Below are positions 49,940 to 58,361 of a DNA stretch of 64,000 nucleotides, piece after piece (position 1 is the stretch's first letter; every line of letters starts with the position of its first letter). The notes beneath the pieces are model-generated. The model made no database searches and had not been told where the DNA came from. It was given only the letters and a program-made list of their open reading frames with translations. The translations under genes were made by a program, and so were the position numbers. The DNA comes from Asanoa ferruginea (GTDB lineage: Bacteria; Actinomycetota; Actinomycetes; Mycobacteriales; Micromonosporaceae): the NCBI RefSeq assembly GCF_003387075.1, contig NZ_QUMQ01000001.1, forward strand, positions 4,774,001-4,838,000, written 5' to 3'.

Positions 49940-50824
49940 CTAGGCGGGCTCGTCGGCCTCGGTCTGCTTGGCCATCCAGGCGTCGTTGGAGACCGAGATG
50001 ACCCGTTCGGATTCGGCGACGAAATGGTCTGCACGGGCCGGGTCGGCGTCGCCCGGGAACGTGCTCAGCAGGAGGCTGAGCTGAGTCGCCGTGCGGGCGA
50101 ACTCGAGCTGTTGATAGCTGTAGCGCTGTGCGGTGCTGAAGGCGACCAGCGACGCGCTGAACGTGGTGACCACGCCGACCCACACGCTGAGGTTGGCACC
50201 CACGATCGCGGAGACCGCCGACGTCACCGCGATCGCCAGGGACACGAAGGTCGCCGCGCGCAGGTAGCGCGCCGACACCTCGGCCAGGTGCTTCGCCCTC
50301 GGGCGGTAATAGTCGGTGAGCTGCTTCTCCACCCGCTCGCGGGCGTAGCTGGTCACGTCGGAGACCGCCGGCAACGGGCGGACGGCCGGCGTCAGGATGC
50401 CCGGCTCCGCCGCCAGGTCGCTCGCGTCGTTGATGATCCGGCCCGCGCGGCGCTTCAGCGTCTCGTCGGGGTCGGCGCCGCGGTAGGGCTTGACGCCGGC
50501 CAGGCGCTGGTAGGTCTCGGCCTTGAGCGCCTCGGAGACGGAACGGAGGCGGGTCCACTCGGCGACGCTCTTCGGCGACGTGCCGCGGGCCAGGACCGGC
50601 GCCGCGGCGAGCGCCGCGGCCGCGACGCCGGCGAACACCCGCGACCAGGCGCCGCCGACCTGGGTGGCGACGGTGCCGGCGAGCGCGGCGGCCACGGTCA
50701 GGGCCAGCAGGATCAGCCGGCTGCGGACGATCCGGGCCTTGGCCGCGCTGGCCGCCTGCGACCAGACGCTCTGCTGCTCCCACACCCATTCGGCGAGGCC
50801 CCGCCCGAGCGTCGGCGTCGTCAT
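49940..50824 (-). CDS. SLATT-type (DUF4231-like) four-helix membrane protein
   Basis: 294 residues with two pairs of membrane helices (about 36-56, 63-80, 190-209, 213-231) separated by charged helices (SVAEWTRLRSVSEALKAETY, DVTSYARERVEKQLTDYYRP) and ending in a polar tail. This double SLATT layout is that of tandem SLATT/DUF4231 proteins, which comparative genomics has proposed as pore-forming effectors of nucleotide-signalling defence systems. Start ATG 50824. The next gene encodes a TIR protein transcribed divergently from a shared 160-bp region. Confidence 0.72.
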   Translation of the reverse strand: MTTPTLGRGLAEWVWEQQSVWSQAASAAKARIVRSRLILLALTVAAALAGTVATQVGGAWSRVFAGVAAAALAAAPVLARGTSPKSVAEWTRLRSVSEALKAETYQRLAGVKPYRGADPDETLKRRAGRIINDASDLAAEPGILTPAVRPLPAVSDVTSYARERVEKQLTDYYRPRAKHLAEVSARYLRAATFVSLAIAVTSAVSAIVGANLSVWVGVVTTFSASLVAFSTAQRYSYQQLEFARTATQLSLLLSTFPGDADPARADHFVAESERVISVSNDAWMAKQTEADEPA

Positions 50825-50864
50825 GGCGAGCGCTCCCTCCTATGTGGTGATTCAGCCAACCACG

Positions 50865-50936
50865 GGCGGGAGCATCGAACAACGCATGCGGACAAAGCTC
50901 AAACGCTCGGATGATTACGCTCCCGCCGGTTTGACA
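50865..50936. promoter_or_regulatory. Shared promoter region of SLATT and TIR genes with 9-bp dyad
   Basis: GGCGGGAGC at 50865-50873 is the exact inverse of GCTCCCGCC at 50919-50927, with a 45-bp gap. TTGACA (50931-50936) is a good -35 for the TIR gene, with a weak A/T-rich -10 about 17 bp later. A protein joining both arms could silence the two genes together. Confidence 0.5.
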
Positions 50937-50983
50937 CCGATCATTCAATGGGCCGTCATTCGTATGCCGGAAAGGTGCGCCGA

Positions 50984-51826
50984 ATGGCCAGGGAACAGAT
51001 CTTTGTCAGTTACAGCCATCGAGACCGTCCGTGGCTCATCCGGCTGATGGAACACCTCGCCGCGCTGGAGCGGTGGGGTCTGGTGCACGCCTGGTCAGAC
51101 AGCCGCATCGCAGCCGGCGCCGATTGGCGCGGCGCGATAGAGACGCAGTTGGAGCGGGCCAGCATCGCGGTCCTCATGCTGAGCCCCGCGTTTCTCGCGT
51201 CCCGCTTCATCTGGGACGAGGAGATGCCCCGCATCGTCGCCCACGCGGAGCAGGGCCTGCTGATCTTGCCGCTGGTCGTGCGACCGTGCGCGTGGCGCCT
51301 CGAAGAGGCGCTCAAGGGGATCCAGGCACGACCGGCCGACGGGCGTGCGTTGTCGCTCGGTTCGGAGGCGCAGGTCGATCTCGATCTGACCGCCGTGGTT
51401 TACGAGCTTGCCTCGCGTATCGGCAAAGCGCCGGGCGCGATGGCCAGCGCCGAATGGGAACGCCTCGCGGCTTCGATCCCGGAGCATCCGGTCGCGCCGA
51501 CAATCGGCGGCTCGGCCGTTTGGCGGGGCAGATATAACGGCGATCTGGAGATGGTCCTACGCATCGACCAATGGCCGGCGGCCGAATTCACCGGCACGAT
51601 CACCTATCCCGCGTTCGGCACGACCACCCGAATCGTCGGCCGGGTCACGCCGACCGACAACGGGCGCGCCAGCGGGACGACGGTGGTGTTCAAGGAGACG
51701 GGGTATGAGGTGCCCGGCCACAAGGAGATCGACTTCGCGGGCGAATACCGGGCGGTGATCGGCGAAGAGCTAGCGGGCGCGTGGTTCAAGGGCAACCGGC
51801 GCGTCGCGGAGTTTCGCTTCGAATAG
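50984..51826 (+). CDS. TIR-domain protein with C-terminal beta-rich domain
   Basis: 280 residues. TIR domain: IFVSYSHRDRPWLIRLMEHL at the N-terminus (BB-loop region follows with AWSDSRIAAGADWRGAI), then VLMLSPAFLASRFIWDEEM, where Glu79/Glu80 hold the position of the catalytic Glu of NAD-cleaving TIRs. A second domain of about 100 residues (about 178-280), WRGRYNGDLEMVLRIDQWPA to GAWFKGNRRVAEFRFE, is beta-rich, lipocalin-like, and could sense a ligand or contact a partner. ATG 50984 is chosen because the promoter overlaps the farther ATG 50948. It is divergent from the SLATT gene. Confidence 0.85.
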   Translation: MAREQIFVSYSHRDRPWLIRLMEHLAALERWGLVHAWSDSRIAAGADWRGAIETQLERASIAVLMLSPAFLASRFIWDEEMPRIVAHAEQGLLILPLVVRPCAWRLEEALKGIQARPADGRALSLGSEAQVDLDLTAVVYELASRIGKAPGAMASAEWERLAASIPEHPVAPTIGGSAVWRGRYNGDLEMVLRIDQWPAAEFTGTITYPAFGTTTRIVGRVTPTDNGRASGTTVVFKETGYEVPGHKEIDFAGEYRAVIGEELAGAWFKGNRRVAEFRFE

Positions 51827-51828
51827 CG

Positions 51829-52770
51829 TCAGGCGCGGCGGTTGCGCAGGGCGCTGGCCACCACCGCGATCGCCAGCACACCGACGATCGTGGCCAGGGA
51901 CGGGCCGACGCCGATCTCCGGGGCGTCGATGTGTGAGCCGCGCAGGGCTTCGAGCACCAGCTTCACGCCGATGAAGCCGAGGATCACGGCCAGCGCGATC
52001 GGCAGGTAGACGACCCGTTCCAGCAGGCCGCCGACCACGTAGTAGAGCTGCCGCAGGCCGAGCATCGCGAACGCGTTGGCGGTGACGATCACGAACGCGC
52101 TCTTGGTCAGGCCGAACGCGGCCGGCAGCGAGTCGAGCGCGAACACCAGGTTGGCGACGCCGATCGCGGCGATCACCAGCGGGATCGGGGTGAGCACCCG
52201 GCGGGTGTCGACCATCGTGGTGAAGCGGCGGCCGGCGTACACGTCGGTGGCCGGGATCAGCCGGGACAGCAGCGCGACGCCCGGCGGCTTCTCCTCCGCA
52301 CCGTCGTCGCCGTCGCGCATCGAACCCAGCAGCTTCACGGCCGTGTAGATCAGGAAGGCGCCGAACAGGTAGAAGATCCAGTTGAACGCGTGCACCGCGG
52401 CGCTGCCGGCCGCGATGAAGATGATCCGCAGGGCCAGCGAGAGCAGGATGCCGACCGTCAGCACCTCCTCGACCGCCGAGGGTGGCACCGCGAACCGGCC
52501 GATGATCAACATGAAGACGAAGAGGTTGTCGGCGCTGAGGCTGTATTCGGTCAGGTAGGTCGCGACGAACTGCTCGGCCGTCTCCCGGCCCAGCCAGAAC
52601 AGCATGATCACCGCGGCGACCAGGGCCAGGCCGACGTAGAGCGCGATCCATCGCCCCGCGCCGGCCGGCGTGACCGCGTCCTTGCGCCGCGACACCGCCA
52701 GCAGGTCGACGGCGAGCAGGGCGACGAGCGTGACCATGGTCAGCACCCAGCCCAGCGTCGATACGCCCAC
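51829..52770 (-). CDS. TerC family membrane protein
   Basis: 313 residues, about nine membrane helices. YLTEYSLSADNLFVFMLIIG and ILLSLALRIIFIAAGSAAVH carry the conserved Asp/Asn and Arg of TerC proteins, and VIAAIGVANLVFALDSLPAA is the repeat of the motif in the second half (D-S-L/x-P-A). TerC proteins are linked to tellurite resistance and to loading of Mn(II) onto secreted metalloproteins. Start GTG 52770. It stands between the TIR gene (convergent, 2 bp) and a GH13-like gene (same strand). Confidence 0.92.
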   Translation of the reverse strand: MGVSTLGWVLTMVTLVALLAVDLLAVSRRKDAVTPAGAGRWIALYVGLALVAAVIMLFWLGRETAEQFVATYLTEYSLSADNLFVFMLIIGRFAVPPSAVEEVLTVGILLSLALRIIFIAAGSAAVHAFNWIFYLFGAFLIYTAVKLLGSMRDGDDGAEEKPPGVALLSRLIPATDVYAGRRFTTMVDTRRVLTPIPLVIAAIGVANLVFALDSLPAAFGLTKSAFVIVTANAFAMLGLRQLYYVVGGLLERVVYLPIALAVILGFIGVKLVLEALRGSHIDAPEIGVGPSLATIVGVLAIAVVASALRNRRA

Positions 52771-52812
52771 TACTCCGCCTCCCCGACGAACGAGACCCGA
52801 GGAGGAGGATAG

Positions 52813-53679
52813 TCAGGGCTGGTCGAAGCGGCAGCAGGCGACCACGGCGGCCGACTCCGGCGGCAGGTCGACGCTGGTGTGCGTGAGGCTCACTCCGGGG
52901 CCGGTGGTGAACAGCACCGACCGGGGCACGCCGTGGAGGCCGATCCGGGCCGGCGTCAGGCCGATGTTGGCCGCCACCACCAGCGCGCCGCGGCGCATCG
53001 TGATCACCTCGGCGCCGCGCCGGATGGGCCGGGTCGGCTCCGGCTCGGTGCTGGTCAGTTCCGGGTGGGCGCGACGCAGGGCGGTCAGCGCCCGCAGCGT
53101 CTCGGCCGGCAGGTTGTCGGCCGGCGACAGCAGTGGGGTCAGCGGCGCGGTCAGCAGCAGCGTCGCCGCGACGTCGCGCAGCCCGGTCAGCGTCGCCACC
53201 GCGCCGGGCGGCGGCGGAGCGACCGGCAGGCCCGGGTCGGGGAGCGGGTCCGCGTCGCCCGCGCGCCACAGCCACGCGCTGACGGCGTCGATGGTGCCGA
53301 GCACACCACCATCACCGGGTACGAGGAACCGCCCCGACTCGGCCAGCGTCAGCGGCCGCCCGAGGTGGTCGGAGAGCGCCCCGACGGCGGCCGCGAACTC
53401 GCCCAGCGGCACCGGCGGCGGTGGCCCGTCGAGCCGCACGCCGTCGAGCGCGAAGCCGGCCAGCCACTGCACCACGTGGTCGACCACGGCCGGGCCGAGG
53501 ATCCGGTCGCTGGCCAGGCGCAGTGTGACGCCGAGACCGCGGGACCGGGCGACGGCCACGAAGCGGCGCAGCTGTTCCTCGTCGTCGGGCGGCTCGATCT
53601 CGACGGCGTCGACGCCCAGCGCCGCGACCGCCGACAGCGTGGACAGGTCGTCGACCGCGTAGACGACCCGGCCGGCCAC
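52813..53679 (-). CDS. Reduced GH13-like (alpha-amylase fold) protein
   Basis: 288 residues from GTG 53679, starting 1 bp after the GlgX stop. The region VDAVEIEPPDDEEQLRRF and ARSRGLGVTLRLASDR resembles the third and fourth barrel strands of GH13; ALDGVRLDG fits the nucleophile motif (Asp84) and LTLAESGRFLVPGDGG the acid/base motif (Glu114). The usual N-H of region I and the H-D of region IV are missing. It is about half normal size. It may be a non-catalytic partner or a decayed enzyme of the GlgX pathway. Confidence 0.65.
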   Translation of the reverse strand: MAGRVVYAVDDLSTLSAVAALGVDAVEIEPPDDEEQLRRFVAVARSRGLGVTLRLASDRILGPAVVDHVVQWLAGFALDGVRLDGPPPPVPLGEFAAAVGALSDHLGRPLTLAESGRFLVPGDGGVLGTIDAVSAWLWRAGDADPLPDPGLPVAPPPPGAVATLTGLRDVAATLLLTAPLTPLLSPADNLPAETLRALTALRRAHPELTSTEPEPTRPIRRGAEVITMRRGALVVAANIGLTPARIGLHGVPRSVLFTTGPGVSLTHTSVDLPPESAAVVACCRFDQP

Positions 53680-53680
53680 C

Positions 53681-55786
53681 TCACACTTCCCGGTCGAGGA
53701 CGAGCAGGCTGCGCTCCGCGACGGTGGTCCGGCCGCCGGCGCCGACGGTGGGCGCGGGGTCGATCGGCTCGACCTGGGCGGTGTCGAAGACCACCTGCCA
53801 CTTCTCGCCGTACTCGGCCGGCGGCAACGCGAACGACAGCGGCTCGTGGTGGCCGTTGAAGCAGAGCAGGAAGGAGTCGTCGACCTGGCGCTGCCCGTAC
53901 CGGCCGCGCTCTTTGATGCCCTCGCCGTTGACGAAGAGGGTGAGCGCGTTGACGACACCGTCCCAGTCGGAGATCGGCGCCCCGTCGGGCGTGAACCAGG
54001 CCATGTCGGCGACCGGGGTGGTCACGTCGCGGCCGGCGACCGGCGCGCCCGTGAAGAACCGGCGGCGCCGGAAGATCCGGTGCCGGGCCCGGAACGCGGC
54101 CAGCTTGCGGACGAACGACAGCAGGTGCTCGTCGACCCGGTCCCAGTCGACCCAGGTCAACTCGTTGTCCTGGCAGTAGCCGTTGTTGTTGCCGCGCTGC
54201 GACCGGCCCAACTCGTCGCCGTGCCCGAGCATCGGCACGCCCTGCGAGAGGAACAGCGTCGCCAGGAAGTTGCGGCGCTGCCGGGCCCGCAGCGCGAGCA
54301 CGTCGCGGTCGGCGGTCGGGCCCTCGACGCCGCAGTTCCACGACCGGTTGTCCGAGGAGCCGTCGCGGTTGTTCTCGCCGTTGGCCTCGTTGTGCTTGTC
54401 GTTGTAGGCGACCAGGTCGCCGAGGGTGAACCCGTCGTGGCAGGTGACGAAGTTGATGCTGGCCACCGGCCGGCGGCCGTCGTCCTGGTAGAGGTCGGCC
54501 GAGCCGCTGATCCGGGTGGCGAACTCGGCGAGGCTGCCCGGGACGCCGCGCCAGAAGTCGCGGACGGTGTCGCGGAACTTGCCGTTCCATTCGGTCCACA
54601 GCGGCGGGAAGTTGCCCACCTGGTAGCCGCCGGGCCCGACGTCCCACGGCTCCGCGATCAGCTTGACCGCGCTGACCACCGGGTCCTGCTGCACCACCTC
54701 GAAGAACGTGGACAGCCGGTCGACCTCGTAGAACTCGCGGGCCAGCGCGGCGGCCAGGTCGAAGCGGAAGCCGTCGACGTGCATCTCCTGCACCCAGTAG
54801 CGCAGCGAATCCATGATCAATTGGAGCGAGATCGGGCTGCGTACGTTGAGCGAGTTGCCGGTGCCCGTGTAGTCCATGTAGTAGCGCGGGTCTTCGTCGG
54901 AGAGCCGGTAGTAGCCGGGGTTGTCGAACCCCCGGAAGCCGAGCGTCGGCCCGAGGTGGTTGCCCTCGCCGGTGTGGTTGTAGACGACGTCGAGGATCAC
55001 CTCGATGCCCGCTGAGTGCAGCGCCCGGACCATCCCGCGGAACTCCTGCACCTGCTGGCCGTGCCGGCCCATCGCGGAATAGCCGTGGTAGGGCGCGAAG
55101 TAGCCGATCGTGTTGTAGCCCCAGTAGTTGCGCAGGCCCCGGTCGGTGAGGTGCTGGTCGTGCACGAACTGCTGCACCGGCATCAACTCGACGGCGGTCA
55201 CCCCGAGCCGGCTCAGGTGCTCGATCGACGCCGGGTGGGCCAGCCCCGCGTACGTGCCGCGCAACTCCTCGGGCACCTCCGGCAGCTTGGCGGTGAGCCC
55301 CTTGACGTGCGCCTCGTAGATCACCGTGTCGTGGTAGGGCGTGCGCGGCGTGCGGTCGTTGCCCCAGTCGAAGTAGGGATTCACCACGACGGCTTTCGGC
55401 AGGTAGGGCGCCGAGTCGGTGGTCGACATCGTGTCGGCGTCGCTCAGGTCGTGCCCGTAGAGCGCGGGATGCCAGTCGACGTCGCCGTCGATGGCCTTCG
55501 CGTAGGGGTCGAGCAGCAGCTTGTGCGGGTTGCAACGCAGGCCCTTGGCGGGATCCCACGGGCCGTAGACCCGGAACCCGTAGCGCTGGCCCGGCTGGAC
55601 ACCGGTCAGGAACACGTGCCAGACGTACGCGTCGACTTCGGTGAGGTCGATCCGTTGCTCGTCGCCCGTGGCGTCGAACAGGCACAGCTCGACCGCCTCG
55701 GCGACCGCGGAGTACACCGCGAAGTTCGTGCCGACCCCGTCGTATGTCGCTCCGAGCGGGTAGCGCCGGCCGGGCCATACCAGCAT
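53681..55786 (-). CDS. glgX: Glycogen debranching enzyme GlgX
   Basis: 701 residues. N-terminal CBM48-like region YPLGATYDGVGTNFAVYSAV, then the GH13 barrel with region I VILDVVYNHTGEG, region II DGFRFDLAAAL (nucleophile Asp), region III LIAEPWDVGPGGY (acid/base Glu) and region IV NFVTCHDGFTL. GlgX cuts alpha-1,6 branches of limit dextrins in glycogen breakdown. ATG 55786. It is followed by the reduced GH13-like gene and preceded, 87 bp upstream, by the sigma-factor gene. Confidence 0.95.
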   Translation of the reverse strand: MLVWPGRRYPLGATYDGVGTNFAVYSAVAEAVELCLFDATGDEQRIDLTEVDAYVWHVFLTGVQPGQRYGFRVYGPWDPAKGLRCNPHKLLLDPYAKAIDGDVDWHPALYGHDLSDADTMSTTDSAPYLPKAVVVNPYFDWGNDRTPRTPYHDTVIYEAHVKGLTAKLPEVPEELRGTYAGLAHPASIEHLSRLGVTAVELMPVQQFVHDQHLTDRGLRNYWGYNTIGYFAPYHGYSAMGRHGQQVQEFRGMVRALHSAGIEVILDVVYNHTGEGNHLGPTLGFRGFDNPGYYRLSDEDPRYYMDYTGTGNSLNVRSPISLQLIMDSLRYWVQEMHVDGFRFDLAAALAREFYEVDRLSTFFEVVQQDPVVSAVKLIAEPWDVGPGGYQVGNFPPLWTEWNGKFRDTVRDFWRGVPGSLAEFATRISGSADLYQDDGRRPVASINFVTCHDGFTLGDLVAYNDKHNEANGENNRDGSSDNRSWNCGVEGPTADRDVLALRARQRRNFLATLFLSQGVPMLGHGDELGRSQRGNNNGYCQDNELTWVDWDRVDEHLLSFVRKLAAFRARHRIFRRRRFFTGAPVAGRDVTTPVADMAWFTPDGAPISDWDGVVNALTLFVNGEGIKERGRYGQRQVDDSFLLCFNGHHEPLSFALPPAEYGEKWQVVFDTAQVEPIDPAPTVGAGGRTTVAERSLLVLDREV

Positions 55787-55873
55787 CTCCGCAGAGTAGC
55801 GGCTTTTAGTCCGAATTGAACCAAAATCGCGCTGGTATGGCCCGCTCGTGCTCTTGCCTCAGTAGCTCAGACC

Positions 55874-56695
55874 TCAGACCGAGTCGCCGAGCTGGCCGCG
55901 CAGCTTGGTCAGCGCGCGGGCGAGCAGCCGGGAGACGTGCATCTGCGAGACGCCGATCTGGTCGGCGATCTGCGACTGGGTCAGGTTGCCGTAGAACCGC
56001 AGGGTGAGGATCTTCTGCTCGCGCTCGTCGAGGGTGGCCAGCGCCGGGCCGAGGGCGACCCGCAGCTCGGCCAGCTCGAACGAGGTGTCGTCGGAGCCGA
56101 GCAGGTCGCCGAGTTCGGTGCCGCGCTCGCCGTCGCCGGTCGGGGTCGACAGGGAGACGGCGTTGTAGGCGCGGGCGCCTTCGAGGCCCTCGAGGACCTC
56201 TTCCTCGGTGGTCTTGAGGTGTGCCGCGATGTCGGCGACCGTGGGGGAGCGGCCGAGGGTCTGCAGCAGGGTGCTGTTGGCCTCCGAGATGGACAGCCGC
56301 AGCTCCTGGAGCCGGCGGGGGACCCGGATGTCCCAGGTGCGGTCGCGGAAGTGTCGCTTGAGCTCGCCGATGATGGTCGGGATGGCGTAGCCGGCGAAGT
56401 CGACGCCGCGCTCGGGGTCGAACTTGTCGACGGCCTTGATCAGGCCGACGGACGCGGTCTGGAGCAGGTCGTCGGTGGGCTCGCCGCGGCCGCTGTAGCG
56501 GTGGGCGAGGTGTTGGGCCAGGGGGAGCCAGGCCTCGATCGTGCGGTCCCGCAGCCGGGCCCGGGACGGGTGGCCGGCGGGCAGCGCGGCCATCGCGTGG
56601 AGCAGCTCGGTCGCGGTGTCGGTGGGCTTCGTGGCTATGGCCGCCGGCGCCTCGGTATGCGGTGCGTCGACCTTGTCCACCGTCTGCACGGTCAT
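55874..56695 (-). CDS. RNA polymerase sigma factor, SigB/SigF/SigG family
   Basis: 273 residues: region 2 ATELLHAMAALPAGHPSRAR to DLLQTASVGLIKAVDKFDPE, then GVDFAGYAIPTIIGELKRHF (region 2.3-2.4) and RVPRRLQELRLSIS, region 3 and region 4 ATLDEREQKILTLRFYGNLT, HTH QSQIADQIGVSQMHVSRLL. This is the sporulation/stress SigB-F-G branch, normally controlled by anti-sigma proteins. No anti-sigma gene is adjacent. Start ATG 56695 (GGAGG on the leading side). It is divergent from the purine operon. Confidence 0.93.
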   Translation of the reverse strand: MTVQTVDKVDAPHTEAPAAIATKPTDTATELLHAMAALPAGHPSRARLRDRTIEAWLPLAQHLAHRYSGRGEPTDDLLQTASVGLIKAVDKFDPERGVDFAGYAIPTIIGELKRHFRDRTWDIRVPRRLQELRLSISEANSTLLQTLGRSPTVADIAAHLKTTEEEVLEGLEGARAYNAVSLSTPTGDGERGTELGDLLGSDDTSFELAELRVALGPALATLDEREQKILTLRFYGNLTQSQIADQIGVSQMHVSRLLARALTKLRGQLGDSV

Positions 56696-56762
56696 GGGGG
56701 GACCTCCTGCATTCGTGCGCGATATATGAGTGGAACTGATATTTGCTGTGAAGCATGGATAA

Positions 56763-56814
56763 CCGTTCGGAAGTCACCGTAGCCCGGACGGCTAGCGAAA
56801 AGCTAGCCGAACGG
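56763..56814. promoter_or_regulatory. Nested inverted repeats upstream of the sigma-factor/purine divergent genes
   Basis: An outer repeat CCGTTCGG (56763-56770) and CCGAACGG (56807-56814) encloses an inner 7-bp stem GGCTAGC-GAAAA-GCTAGCC (56790-56808), the two sharing two bases. It is 68 bp upstream of the sigma-factor start and 77 bp upstream of the first purine gene. It may be an attenuator-like hairpin or a regulator site for either direction. Confidence 0.45.
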
Positions 56815-56891
56815 CCGATGGAGATAGCACGCTAATGGGGCATATCGGGGTGTAATGCTCAAGATTTTCTGCCGGACTAGGGTTTGAAGCC

Positions 56892-57488
56892 ATGAAGACG
56901 GCCGGGCTCGTGCTCGCCGCCGGCGCTGGCCGGCGCTACGGCGGACCCAAGGCGCTCGTCCGCCGCGACGGCGCACTTCTGGTGGAACGCGCCGTCGCCA
57001 CCGCCCGCGCCGGCGGCCTCGCACCGGTCTTCGTCGTGGTCGGCGCCGCCGCCGACCGGGTCCGCGCCGAGGCCGACCTCGGCGACGCGGTCCTCGTCGA
57101 CAACCCGGAGTGGGCCAGCGGAATGGCCTCGTCATTGCGCGCCGGTCTAGCGGCACTGAGAGCCACGGACGCGTCGGCCGCAGCGGTGTTACTGGTCGAC
57201 ATGCCCGGCGTCACAGCGGCCGCTGTCGCCCGGGTCACTGCCGGCGCCGACCGGCAGACCCTGGCCATGGGCGGCTACGACGATCGCCGTGGCCACCCGG
57301 TCGTGCTCGGCCGCGACCACTGGACCGGTGTCGCCGAGACCGCCACCGGCGACGCCGGTGCCCGGGCGTATTTGCGTGCCCACGCCGCTGCCGTCACCGT
57401 CGTCCCGTGCGGCGATGTCGCCGACGACACCGACCTGGACACCCCCGACGACCAAGACACGCCGCCACCGGGTGCGCAAACGTCTTGA
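56892..57488 (+). CDS. MobA-like NTP transferase (molybdenum cofactor cytidylyltransferase family)
   Basis: 198 residues: LAAGAGRRYGGPKALV is the nucleotide-binding loop (L-A-A-G-x-G/S-x-R-x-G), VLLVDMPGVTAAAV carries the Asp metal ligand and GRRGHPVVL-like text (DRRGHPVVLGRDHW) the acceptor region. Enzymes of this MocA/MobA-type group attach CMP or GMP to molybdopterin. Next to xanthine dehydrogenase genes it probably completes the cofactor of the enzyme encoded at 59222-64000. It is first in the rightward operon. Confidence 0.85.
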   Translation: MKTAGLVLAAGAGRRYGGPKALVRRDGALLVERAVATARAGGLAPVFVVVGAAADRVRAEADLGDAVLVDNPEWASGMASSLRAGLAALRATDASAAAVLLVDMPGVTAAAVARVTAGADRQTLAMGGYDDRRGHPVVLGRDHWTGVAETATGDAGARAYLRAHAAAVTVVPCGDVADDTDLDTPDDQDTPPPGAQTS

Positions 57489-57541
57489 TCGGGGGGCGGT
57501 GCTGGAGTAGTCATGCGGTATCCGTCTTTTAAGGGGGCGTC

Positions 57542-58357
57542 ATCGCCGACGTCGACCGGTTCAACCGGCTCCCACCCGCCGAGGCCGAGCGCGAGTTGCT
57601 CGCCTGTTGCGCGGCGCCCGCGTGGGTCGAGGTGGTTGCCGCCGGCCGCCCCTATCCAGACCGGGCCACGCTGCTCGCCGCCGCTGATGCCGCACTGCGC
57701 CGGCTGACCTGGGCCGAGGTCTCGCTCGCGATCTCCGCACACCCCCGCATCGGCGAGCGCCCGGCCGGCGGCGACCGCGAGTCGGCCTGGTCGCGCCGCG
57801 AGCAGGCCGGTGTGGCGGCCGACGCCGACACCCGCACCGCGCTCAAGCGGGCCAACCTCGACTACGAGCGCCGCTTCGACCAGGTGTTCCTCATCTTCGC
57901 GACGGGCAAGTCGCAGGCCGAGATCCTCGACGCGCTGCGCCACCGGCTCGACAACGACGACGAGACCGAGCGCCGCACGGTCCAGGAAGAGCTCCGCAAG
58001 ATCGCGTTGCTCCGGCTCGAACGGCTGGTCACCGATCCGACCGCGCCGCTGTCCACCCACGTGCTCGACCTCGAGCGGGGCCGGCCCGCGGCCGGCGTGC
58101 CGGTGCGGCTCGAGCGCGGCGCCGAGACGCTGGCCAAGGGGCGCACCGACGACGACGGCCGGCTGCGCGAGTGGGTCCCGGAAGACGGCTGGGCGGCCGG
58201 CGACTACCGGCTGGTCTTCGACGTCGCCGGCTATCTCGACGGCGCGACCTTCTTCCCGGAGATCACCATCGGGTTCCGGGTCACCGCGCCCGACCAGCAC
58301 CACCACGTGCCGCTGCTGCTCAACCGGCACGGCTACACGACCTACCGGGGGAGCTGA
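57542..58357 (+). CDS. OHCU decarboxylase fused to hydroxyisourate hydrolase, non-standard start
   Basis: About 271 residues. The first half has DVDRFNRLPPAEAERELLAC, AISAHPRIGERP (catalytic His) and WSRREQAGV, which is the 2-oxo-4-hydroxy-4-carboxy-5-ureidoimidazoline decarboxylase. The second half has LSTHVLDLERGRPAAGVPVR and ends in HHHVPLLLNRHGYTTYRGS, the 5-hydroxyisourate hydrolase. Together they turn 5-hydroxyisourate into allantoin. The frame opens only at 57533, after an in-frame TAA at 57530, and the conserved start DVDRF precedes every ATG, GTG or TTG in that frame. ATC 57542, behind AAGGGGG, is assumed. The first standard start (TTG 57596) would lose 18 residues. Confidence 0.8.
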   Translation: MADVDRFNRLPPAEAERELLACCAAPAWVEVVAAGRPYPDRATLLAAADAALRRLTWAEVSLAISAHPRIGERPAGGDRESAWSRREQAGVAADADTRTALKRANLDYERRFDQVFLIFATGKSQAEILDALRHRLDNDDETERRTVQEELRKIALLRLERLVTDPTAPLSTHVLDLERGRPAAGVPVRLERGAETLAKGRTDDDGRLREWVPEDGWAAGDYRLVFDVAGYLDGATFFPEITIGFRVTAPDQHHHVPLLLNRHGYTTYRGS

Positions 58358-58361
58358 GCCG

